NCBI GenBank assembly: GCA_040752395.1
Contig: JBFMHD010000062.1
Location: forward strand, 1-13,333
Length of the DNA stretch: 13,333 bases
DNA from: JBFMHD01 sp040752395 [NCBI: Candidatus Hydrogenedentota bacterium]
GTDB lineage: Bacteria; JBFMHD01
Direction: 5' to 3'
Shown: positions 5,210-11,461 of the stretch, one piece after another
Layout of the letters: the number at the start of each line of letters is the position of its first letter
Position numbering within the stretch: position 1 is the first letter of the stretch
The notes under the pieces: generated by a model
Told to the model about the DNA's origin: nothing
Databases searched by the model: none
Seen by the model: the letters and a program-made list of their open reading frames with translations, nothing else
Translations under genes and position numbers: made by a program

Positions 5210-5260
5210 CAAATTCAAAATTCGAATGATATAAATCAAAAACGAGTTGTTTTGAATTTG
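5210..5260. repeat. Intergenic repeat with 11-base inverted arms upstream of hemL
   Basis: CAAATTCAAAA (5210-5220) and TTTTGAATTTG (5250-5260) are perfect inverse complements around a 29-base loop that includes ATTCGAAT. The low-complexity AATTC/TTCGAA words are typical of dispersed spacer repeats in some uncultivated bacterial genomes. The arm ends 17 bases before the hemL start, so a leader stem is also possible. Confidence 0.45.
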
Positions 5261-5277
5261 GGGTAAAATCCAGTATT

Positions 5278-6588
5278 ATGAGAGAGTTAAAGAAATCTGA
5301 ACGTATTTTTGTTCAATCTACTGAATCCTTCCCTGGTGGTGTAAATTCGCCTGTTCGGTCGTTTAATGCTGTAAAATCCATGCCACCGGTTATCTATAAA
5401 GCTAAAGGACCCTATGTTTATGATGTAGATGGAAATAAATATATTGATTATGTCTGTTCATTTGGACCAATGATACTTGGGCATCTTGATAAATCAGTTG
5501 TTAAAAGTATTAATAAAATACTATTAAAAGGAATGAGTTTTGGAGCTATAACACCTTATGAACTTGAGCTTGCTAAATTAGTAAGAGAGGCTTTCCCTTC
5601 AATGGAAAGAATGAGATTCGTAAATTCAGGTACAGAAGCCACTATGTCAGCTATCAGACTTGCACGTGGTTATACAGGTAAAGACTATATAATTAAATTT
5701 GAAGGGTGTTATCATGGTCACAGTGACAGCCTTCTTGTTAAAGCAGGTTCAGGCTCGATGACTTTTAGTATACCATCGAGTCATGGTGTGCCATTTGATC
5801 TTGCCAGATACACACTCACAGCTCAGTTTAATGATATCTCAAGTGTCGAAAGATTGTTTCATCAATTTAAAAATAAAATTGCATGTATTATCGTTGAGCC
5901 GATCCCTGCTAATATGGGTGTTATTAAACCTGATATAAATTTTCTGGTATTTCTTAGACAGATTACAAAAGAGAACAAATCTTTATTAATCTTTGATGAG
6001 GTCATTACAGGTTTCAGACTCTGCTTTGGCGGCGCACAAAAATTCTATAAGATCGAGCCTGATATTACAACCCTCGGTAAAATACTTGGAGGCGGTCTAC
6101 CGATAGGATGTTATGGTGGTAAAAAATATATTATGGAAAAAATCGCGCCAGAAGGACCAGTCTATCAGGCAGGAACATTATCAGGGAACCCGATAGTAAT
6201 GGCTTCTGGTATTGCTACGCTTACAAAACTTAAAGATAAAAAAATATATAAAATTCTTGAAAGCCGGGGAAGATTACTTGAAAAAAATATTATAAAAACC
6301 TGTAAAAGATACAGGATACCTGTATCTTTTAACAGGGTTGGGTCTCTCTTTACACTATTTTTTAATGATAGACCTGTTATTGATTATAAGACAGCTTTAA
6401 AATCAGATACAAATCTTTATGCTGAATTTTTTAGAATGCTGCTTAAGAAAGGGGTTTATTTAGCTCCGAGTCAATTTGAAGCAGGGTTCATTTCCCTGGC
6501 ACATACCGACTCTATTATTAACAAAACCTGTAAAATATTCAATGAAGTTATTTTGATTCTTAATTCTAAATTACAAGTTGCCAATTAA
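5278..6588 (+). CDS. hemL: Glutamate-1-semialdehyde 2,1-aminomutase
   Basis: A PLP-dependent class III aminotransferase-fold enzyme that converts glutamate-1-semialdehyde to 5-aminolevulinate, the entry to tetrapyrroles by the C5 route. The 436 residues equal the usual length. Visible landmarks: FPGGVNSPVR at 18-27 (substrate-gating N-terminus), NSGTEA at 116-121 (PLP phosphate), CYHGHSD at 144-150, IFDEVITGFR at 238-247 (Asp contacts the PLP ring nitrogen), and TLGKILGGGLPIGCYGG, in which Lys268 is the Schiff-base lysine. AGTLSGNP is typical of HemL and separates it from other aminotransferases. No good SD is seen: GGGG lies 15 bases from the ATG. An inverted repeat precedes the gene. The neighbouring siroheme-decarboxylase-like gene suggests siroheme or heme synthesis as the destination. 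The last few codons run into AT-rich spacer-like sequence. Confidence 0.95.
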   Translation: MRELKKSERIFVQSTESFPGGVNSPVRSFNAVKSMPPVIYKAKGPYVYDVDGNKYIDYVCSFGPMILGHLDKSVVKSINKILLKGMSFGAITPYELELAKLVREAFPSMERMRFVNSGTEATMSAIRLARGYTGKDYIIKFEGCYHGHSDSLLVKAGSGSMTFSIPSSHGVPFDLARYTLTAQFNDISSVERLFHQFKNKIACIIVEPIPANMGVIKPDINFLVFLRQITKENKSLLIFDEVITGFRLCFGGAQKFYKIEPDITTLGKILGGGLPIGCYGGKKYIMEKIAPEGPVYQAGTLSGNPIVMASGIATLTKLKDKKIYKILESRGRLLEKNIIKTCKRYRIPVSFNRVGSLFTLFFNDRPVIDYKTALKSDTNLYAEFFRMLLKKGVYLAPSQFEAGFISLAHTDSIINKTCKIFNEVILILNSKLQVAN

Positions 6589-6613
6589 TAATTCTTACTT
6601 TTTGCCTCCCCAA

Positions 6614-6662
6614 TCTTTCAATCTTTGTGCCTCTTTATTTAGAAGCAAGAGGCAAGATAACG
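6614..6662. repeat. Dispersed intergenic repeat, copy 3 (uninterrupted)
   Basis: TCTTTCAATCTTTGTGCCTC, then a TTTATTTAG linker, then AAGCAAGAGGCAAGATAACG. The first block equals the one at 3251-3270. The second recurs as AAGCAAGAAGCAAGATAACA near 13196-13216 and, inverted, near 223-240. This copy serves as the empty-site reference for the palindrome inserted at 3264-3312. Confidence 0.6.
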
Positions 6663-6714
6663 AAAAACTTCACCTCAACTGCCTGAAGGAACTTTCAGCA
6701 ATAAGGAAGAAAAT

Positions 6715-6993
6715 ATGGATAGAAAAGATGAGTTAAAGGAATTGGCTTATAAGATTGCACGACTCCTTCGAGAAAAATACAAAGTTACTAAGGTTTTCCT
6801 TATTGGCTCACTGGTAACAGGACTTGTGCACGAAAGGTCAGATATAGATATTGTCGTAGAAGGGTTGGCACCTGAACTTTATATAAAGGCATTAACAGAG
6901 GCGTATGATATTCTCCCGGGCGAAGTTGAGCTAAATTTAGTCCCATTTGAAGATGCCTTCCCTTCATTGAAAGAAAAGACATTACGTGACTAA
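6715..6993 (+). CDS. MntA-like minimal nucleotidyltransferase (MNT) protein, orphan
   Basis: A 92-residue polymerase-beta-like nucleotidyltransferase domain. The MntA signature GSX10DXD is exact: Gly31-Ser32, then Asp43-Ile-Asp45 within SDIDIVVEG. NLVPFEDAFPSLKEK follows at 74-88; many relatives have Asp where Asn74 stands, which might affect the third metal ligand. In MntA-HepT modules, MntA neutralises the HEPN RNase HepT by adding AMP to it. No HepT gene exists on either side: 58 bases downstream the HD-GYP gene ends convergently, and upstream is a repeat. The protein ends LKEKTLRD and TAA. After the stop the same frame reads TEIVIK and stops again, which could be the lost last residues. 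The SD is AAGGA seven bases before the ATG. It may be a solitary antitoxin or an unrelated MNT enzyme. Confidence 0.82.
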   Translation: MDRKDELKELAYKIARLLREKYKVTKVFLIGSLVTGLVHERSDIDIVVEGLAPELYIKALTEAYDILPGEVELNLVPFEDAFPSLKEKTLRD

Positions 6994-7014
6994 ACTGAGA
7001 TTGTTATAAAATAG

Positions 7015-7030
7015 TGAATTTTACAATTCA
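7015..7030. terminator. Small hairpin between convergent genes
   Basis: TGAATT, TTAC, AATTCA: a 6-base stem and 4-base loop in the 58-base gap where the nucleotidyltransferase and HD-GYP genes meet tail to tail. It is AT-only and lacks a T-run, so it is weak as a terminator. Confidence 0.25.
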
Positions 7031-7051
7031 AGATGCGTAGAATGTCGCCTA

Positions 7052-8464
7052 TCAGTATCCTTCAGCTAATACCTGCATAAAAACGTCTACTACTTTAGGG
7101 TCGAACTGGGTACCAGAATTCTTTTGTATCTCGTATACAGCTTCTTCACGTGTCATAATAGTTGTTCTATAAGGTCTTGTAGAAATTATTGCTTGAAACG
7201 CATCACAGACCGAAAGTATCCTTGAGAGTAGCGGTATTTTCTCGCCTGCTACTTTGTTAGGATAACCGCTGCCATCAAAATGCTCATGGTGATGTTCTAC
7301 AACATCAAGAATTTTTTTACGTAACTCAGCTTTCTGAATTATCTCGATTGATAATAACGGATGTGTTTGAATGCTCTTTATTTCGATATCAGTCAATGGT
7401 GATTCTTTATGCAAAATACTATCCGGGATACCGAGTTCACCTATATCATGGAGATATGCGGCCAGTGTAAGAATATATTTATCTTCAACTGAGAGCCCGA
7501 GTCTATCAGCGATCTTTAATGCAAGTTTTTCAACACCTTCAGCATGACCACGCGTGTACGGGTGCCAGATCTCCCAGATGTCTGCCAGAGCTTTTACTGA
7601 TTTTTTATAGTGTTCCCGTAATATCTCATATTCCTGAAATAGTCTGTAACAGACCCCGATCTCTTTACCAAATGAGATAAGAAAATTTTTAATTGGAAGA
7701 GGTATCGAAGTTTCATCAACTATCAATAATGTTACAAATCCTATAAAACTTTTTTCAAAAACAACAGGTATCCAGATTGAAATATTATAATCCTTAAAAA
7801 CAGGTAAGAAATTGTGCTCTATTTTTTTTCTATAATTTATTATAATATCTTCTTTATTTGATAGCGCTTCTATGAAATCAGGTGGCGGGATAAAAGGTAA
7901 TGGTTTGTCTTTGTATGCCACCCACCATACAGGGTCTAATTTTTCTTTATCATACAGATAAATAATCAATTCATCAACCTTAAGAACAGATTCTAATTTG
8001 TGTTTAATAGTTTCGTAGAAAAGATTAATATTACAAAAGATAGCCGGGTTTTTTGATATCTCCTGGGAAAATGATAAAGTTGTTGCTTCTTTAATCTCAA
8101 AAAGAGCATCAACAAAAGTTTTGCGTTTTGTTACTATTTCTTCATCAAGACTGCGCAAATCCTTTAATCGCGAGAGAGCCTGTTTATAAGATTGCGTAAT
8201 ATTATCTGTTTCAGTTGAACCTGTATTAGCAACAGCTTCAAACTCGCCTTTCTCAATATTTTTTATGTTTTCTTCAAGTGCCCTGACAGGTTTGACAAAA
8301 TGTTTTACAATATAAATAGCTATAAAACCTGATAAAGCAACACCCACAAATATTAATCCAAGTCTCACGTAGGAATTCTCTGAAAAAGTAAGGGATAATA
8401 AAGAGAAAGAAACAGTAAAGATTGTAAATAGAAAGACTATGATAAAGATTATTTTTATCTTCAT
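7052..8464 (-). CDS. Membrane HD-GYP c-di-GMP phosphodiesterase with GAF-like sensor
   Basis: Counted from the ATG at 8462-8464 the protein has 470 residues. Two membrane helices (about 4-24 and 34-54) are followed by a HAMP-like linker (KPVRALEENIKNIEKGEFE), a GAF-like region (about 140-285) and a C-terminal HD-GYP domain. The HD-GYP landmarks are HPYTRGHAEGVEKLA, the metal-binding HD at 339-340 within LHDIGELGIPD, THPLLS, HHHEHFDGSGYP (391-402, with an intact GYP) and CDAFQAIISTRPYR. HDIGE replaces the usual HDIGK, a known kind of variation. Such enzymes hydrolyse c-di-GMP to GMP at the inner membrane in response to a signal. The longer frame from the ATG at 8494 is unlikely because it translates straight through a strong AGGAGG SD (8475-8480) that sits ten bases before the chosen ATG. 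It probably opposes the GGDEF protein encoded next upstream. Confidence 0.92.
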   Translation of the reverse strand: MKIKIIFIIVFLFTIFTVSFSLLSLTFSENSYVRLGLIFVGVALSGFIAIYIVKHFVKPVRALEENIKNIEKGEFEAVANTGSTETDNITQSYKQALSRLKDLRSLDEEIVTKRKTFVDALFEIKEATTLSFSQEISKNPAIFCNINLFYETIKHKLESVLKVDELIIYLYDKEKLDPVWWVAYKDKPLPFIPPPDFIEALSNKEDIIINYRKKIEHNFLPVFKDYNISIWIPVVFEKSFIGFVTLLIVDETSIPLPIKNFLISFGKEIGVCYRLFQEYEILREHYKKSVKALADIWEIWHPYTRGHAEGVEKLALKIADRLGLSVEDKYILTLAAYLHDIGELGIPDSILHKESPLTDIEIKSIQTHPLLSIEIIQKAELRKKILDVVEHHHEHFDGSGYPNKVAGEKIPLLSRILSVCDAFQAIISTRPYRTTIMTREEAVYEIQKNSGTQFDPKVVDVFMQVLAEGY

Positions 8465-8485
8465 ACAATGTAAACCTCCTTCCTC

Positions 8486-8510
8486 GAAAAACATTGTTAA
8501 CTTTAATAAT
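8486..8510 (-). promoter_or_regulatory. Upstream block shared with the Lys-rich protein gene
   Basis: On the minus strand ATTATTA, six variable bases and ACAATGTTTTTC precede the SD of the HD-GYP gene. Nearly the same block (ATTATTA, five bases, ACAATGTTTTTC) occurs at 13164-13187 before the SD of the 79-residue gene. Both are followed on the far side by the 34-base repeat. It could be a shared promoter/leader or an edge of the repeat. Confidence 0.45.
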
Positions 8511-8513
8511 TCG

Positions 8514-8547
8514 GGCTACAGGCTACGGACTACAGCCGGCTGGAGCC
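8514..8547. repeat. 34-base perfect direct repeat, copy A
   Basis: Thirty-four bases starting GGCTACAGGCTACGGACTAC and ending CGGCTGGAGCC are identical to 13241-13274. The sequence is GC-richer than its surroundings, contains two offset GGCTAC units, and lies in a spacer. The following bases degrade into GAAGCCTGAAGCC-type words, as at the other copy. Confidence 0.75.
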
Positions 8548-8576
8548 CGAAGCCTGAAGCCAACATATCATCTTTA

Positions 8577-8608
8577 GTTTTTCATCCTTTGTGCCTTTGT
8601 GCCTCTTT
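8577..8608. repeat. Dispersed intergenic repeat, copy 4
   Basis: CATCCTTTGTGCC followed by TTTGTGCCTCTTTT. It shares the doubled TTTGTGCC arrangement with the copy at 183-255. It sits between the 34-base repeat and the 35-residue ORF. Confidence 0.5.
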
Positions 8609-8617
8609 TCCTCCCCT

Positions 8618-8725
8618 TTAAAGTGTCTCACGTTTCAGGGGAGCAGTATATTTGGTATTCCAAAACTCTAATGCCATACGAAAGATGCTCATAAGTTTGT
8701 TCTTAAGTAATGAGTGTTTTTTCAT
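8618..8725 (-). CDS. 35-residue small protein overlapping the GGDEF gene stop
   Basis: The ATG (8723-8725) overlaps the TGA of the GGDEF gene in the classical ATGA arrangement, and the frame runs 35 codons to a TAA at 8618-8620. The product is basic with an amphipathic, aromatic centre: MKKHSLLKNKLMSIF, then RMALEFWNTKY, then TAPLKRETL. It has no Cys and no membrane helix. It has no SD of its own, so it would be translated by coupling. The sequence looks coding rather than repeat-derived, and the stop falls just before spacer repeats begin. I recognise no family. It could be a small partner of the GGDEF protein, or the 5' remainder of a longer lost gene. Confidence 0.5.
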   Translation of the reverse strand: MKKHSLLKNKLMSIFRMALEFWNTKYTAPLKRETL

Positions 8726-10221
8726 CCATATGCTTTTAATATCTCTACTCTATCCCGACCATTAATCTTTGCTTTATACAAAGCTGCATCAGTATTATCA
8801 ATCAGTCCAAGAAAACCCATTCCAGCATAATATTCTGCTATTCCCGCGCTTAGTGTCACATTAAACTCATTTGTCTTATAATTAAATTTTTCTCTTTTAA
8901 TTCTATCTCTTATAGATTCTGCTATATTTAAACTCTCTGAAATATCCTCATCCGTAATCACAGCTATCTCCTCACCGCCATATCTGCAAGGAATAGATCC
9001 TCTATCTCTGCAAACATCCTTTATCACGCAACCAACTCTTTTTAACACCTCATCACCTATGGTATGCCCCATTGTATCATTTATTTTTTTGAAATAATCT
9101 ATGTCTATTAAAATCAGTGAAAGTTTATTAATATTTTCTTTATTATCAATTTTTTCTGTTTTCTCTCTAATAATTCTGTCAAAATAGCCTCTGTTATATA
9201 ATTCTGTCAGCTGATCTTTAATAGCCTGATTATAAAGTATAGCTTTAGATATCCTTGACTTAAAATATTCTTCAATCATCTCGATCCAACCCTCTGGTAT
9301 ATCCCCTCGTTCCTCGCCCTTATTAATGCAAATTATGTTATATTCATTATCTACCTCCCAGTTATAAGCAGGGAAACGTTCTTTCATATAATCTATAAAA
9401 TATTGAATAATTGTAGCCGGCTCTTCTTCAAGTTCGCCTAATTTAATAAACAAATCTGATGATATAAGTAAACTTCTCATAGCATCTTTGTTTATACTCA
9501 TTCTTTTTAATACAGCAGGGCAACCAAACTGAATATTACATACTTCACACCATTCTGATTCATTTGTTTCGAACCTGTTCATACTAAAGCATTCATCGAG
9601 ATTCTCAATTATTCTGTTTATAGTATCTGTATCGTATAAATCATCCTTTCTGATTGATATGATACTTCTGGTGTATAAATTGTAGCGGGTAAAACTTTGT
9701 ATCTCTATACCGAGTAACAGATTAATAAGATATCTTATGAAACTCACCTCAAGTTTTAATAATTTTTCTACTTCTTTTGTTTTTCTTATTCTATGTTCAA
9801 TAACATCAAAAGTATCTGTTCGGTCCAATCTTTGAAGATAATAATACATTACATAATTATTTTTATTAATGCTCAGGTATCGGTTCTGTAAATACGCTTC
9901 TTTTTCTGTATCAATAGAATAATATAACCATTCAAGCATCTCCAGGGCTTTATTCCCAAATTCCTTCTCCATTTTAATATTATCGAAAACAGATTTATTC
10001 CAATTATTACGAAGCAATGATTTTAATCTATTAAGACTTCTATCTTCATTATCAACAGAGAAAAAATCACCGATGGTTTTAATTATGGATTTATATTGCG
10101 CCAGATAATATCCTGTTTCTTTATCTTTATCTTTAAAAAGCTTGTCCTTGCATACTATATTGAACCTGTATGGGCAGAGATAAAATATCGCCATATCGTG
10201 TGGATTAACATTTAATAACAT
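8722..10221 (-). CDS. Diguanylate cyclase with N-terminal AddB/Cas4-like iron-sulfur nuclease-fold domain
   Basis: 499 residues in two halves. The C-terminal GGDEF domain (about 335-497) looks active: DQLTELYNRGYF, LIDIDYFKKINDTMGH, GGEEI at 415-419, SAGIAEY and DAALYKAKINGRDRV. The inhibitory RxxD position reads DRGS, so the canonical product-inhibition site is absent. The N-terminal half (about 8-238) has the layout of a PD-(D/E)XK domain of the AddB/Cas4/Dna2 iron-sulfur type: FYLCPYRF with Cys16 at the start, a helical insert, QRLDRTDTFDVIEHRIRKT (130-148), a long helix, and WCEVCNIQFGCPA with Cys225-x2-Cys228-x5-Cys234. The cysteine spacing is that of the [4Fe-4S] site in those nucleases. 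The position of the catalytic lysine (iDYK) is EHR here, so nuclease activity is doubtful. A linker of about 100 residues joins the halves. The gene starts one base after the membrane coiled-coil gene. No membrane segment is seen. Confidence 0.85.
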   Translation of the reverse strand: MLLNVNPHDMAIFYLCPYRFNIVCKDKLFKDKDKETGYYLAQYKSIIKTIGDFFSVDNEDRSLNRLKSLLRNNWNKSVFDNIKMEKEFGNKALEMLEWLYYSIDTEKEAYLQNRYLSINKNNYVMYYYLQRLDRTDTFDVIEHRIRKTKEVEKLLKLEVSFIRYLINLLLGIEIQSFTRYNLYTRSIISIRKDDLYDTDTINRIIENLDECFSMNRFETNESEWCEVCNIQFGCPAVLKRMSINKDAMRSLLISSDLFIKLGELEEEPATIIQYFIDYMKERFPAYNWEVDNEYNIICINKGEERGDIPEGWIEMIEEYFKSRISKAILYNQAIKDQLTELYNRGYFDRIIREKTEKIDNKENINKLSLILIDIDYFKKINDTMGHTIGDEVLKRVGCVIKDVCRDRGSIPCRYGGEEIAVITDEDISESLNIAESIRDRIKREKFNYKTNEFNVTLSAGIAEYYAGMGFLGLIDNTDAALYKAKINGRDRVEILKAYG

Positions 10222-10222
10222 A

Positions 10223-11407
10223 TTAAAAATTTACTTTCTTTTTATCCTGCGGTTTCATAAGCCTGTGATAAAAATATCTATAGACATCATCTTTTAGACT
10301 AACAATCAGTCTTATCATTGGTTGATAACCCACGACTTTCAAAAGCGGGTTTATTTTATCCTCGTCAGACACATCATATATAATAGGTTTGTCAATACCC
10401 TGAGCTATAATATAGTAATTATCGCAATTTATTTCATTTAAGATACAATCAGAAATAAATATTCTATGCATCCCAAATTTATCTATCAATTTTCTCAAAC
10501 TGAAATCAGTTTTAACGAACAAACTCAATCCATTATCAAGACACTGTATATTCATCTCAAAATTATCTTTTATTATCAATTTCATATCAGATTCAATGTA
10601 ATACAGATTGACGTCCATTTTCAAAATCGTCTCAATATATTCATTATCTAAAAGCGAGATAATATCTTTGTAACATAATATAATTTTTTTATTATCAAGC
10701 GATATCTTTTCAAGATAAGAAAGATAATATCTATAAAACTCTGGTACTGGATTAGTTATTAATATGCTATCCTGTACACCATTTAACATCCTTTTAATTA
10801 ATATCTTATAATTATCTTCATCTATTATCTCCAGATTTTTATATTCTTTTATATCCCCAAAAATGCCATCAATTTTTTCTTTAATATTTTTTAATTCAGC
10901 AATGGTTTCGCTGTGACTTAATATTTTTTCTGTTTTTATTCTTTCTTTCTGTATCCTGTTCCATTCTTCTTCTATCAGTTCCCGTTGTTTTGATAGTTCA
11001 TACTTAAGTTTTTCTCTTGCATCTTTTTCAATGTTTAAGCGAAATTCATCGAATTTAACTCGCCATCTGTTTTCGGTCTCCTGCAGCTTATTTCTGTTTT
11101 CTTCCTGAAGATTTTTATTTTTAATCTCTAATCCCATATTTATCCCTTTCAATTTATTAACTTCTTCATATAACTCCATATTACTTTTTCGTAATCTTTT
11201 AAGGATATGTGAAAATATAATTATACCCGATAATAAGAAAACAAGTATAATAGCGAGAACAGGGATACCATACTTAACAGTAAATGTTTTAGGGTCAAGC
11301 AGCTCAAGATACAATAAAACCTCTATAACTATTACTGGGAAAGAAAGCAATATCCCAAGAATTATTATATTAAATATTCTATCAAAACTACTTAATTCCC
11401 TTTGCAT
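10223..11407 (-). CDS. Membrane-anchored coiled-coil protein with PLD/TrmB-like C-terminal domain (uncharacterised)
   Basis: A 394-residue protein not assigned to a named family. Two membrane helices (about 12-35 and 46-69) are followed by a long charged coiled coil (about 70-195, Glu/Lys/Arg-rich) and a mixed alpha/beta domain (about 198-385). The last part (DSILITNPVPEFYRYYLSYL, then NKKIILCYKD, then MDVNLYYIESDMKLIIKDN) alternates hydrophobic strands with helices. This resembles the half-domain of phospholipase-D-like or TrmB C-terminal regulatory modules, but no HxK catalytic motif is present. The GGDEF gene begins one base after its stop, so the two products probably act together. No SD precedes the ATG. 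A strong promoter ends only nine bases upstream, implying an almost leaderless transcript. The topology suggests that coil and C-terminal domain are on the cytoplasmic side. Confidence 0.6.
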   Translation of the reverse strand: MQRELSSFDRIFNIIILGILLSFPVIVIEVLLYLELLDPKTFTVKYGIPVLAIILVFLLSGIIIFSHILKRLRKSNMELYEEVNKLKGINMGLEIKNKNLQEENRNKLQETENRWRVKFDEFRLNIEKDAREKLKYELSKQRELIEEEWNRIQKERIKTEKILSHSETIAELKNIKEKIDGIFGDIKEYKNLEIIDEDNYKILIKRMLNGVQDSILITNPVPEFYRYYLSYLEKISLDNKKIILCYKDIISLLDNEYIETILKMDVNLYYIESDMKLIIKDNFEMNIQCLDNGLSLFVKTDFSLRKLIDKFGMHRIFISDCILNEINCDNYYIIAQGIDKPIIYDVSDEDKINPLLKVVGYQPMIRLIVSLKDDVYRYFYHRLMKPQDKKKVNF

Positions 11408-11416
11408 AAAATACGC

Positions 11417-11444
11417 ATTATCCGTTTTTATAAAGTAAAGTCAA
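11417..11444 (-). promoter_or_regulatory. Near-consensus promoter giving an almost leaderless transcript
   Basis: On the minus strand TTGACT (11439-11444), 16 bases, and GATAAT (11417-11422): each box has one mismatch to sigma70 consensus. Only nine bases separate the -10 from the ATG at 11407, so transcription would start about 2-4 bases before the start codon. This fits the absence of an SD for this gene. Confidence 0.6.
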
Positions 11445-11461
11445 GTTTCATGTCTTATAAA

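Noticed and set aside
8465-8494. N-terminal ten-residue extension of the HD-GYP protein from the ATG at 8494.
   Set aside because: It would translate the AGGAGG SD of the ATG at 8462-8464. That site is well spaced and leads straight into the first membrane helix.
8439-8621. A 60-codon plus-strand ORF across the HD-GYP leader.
   Set aside because: It consists of translated repeats (34-base repeat and TTTGTGCC units) and has no SD.
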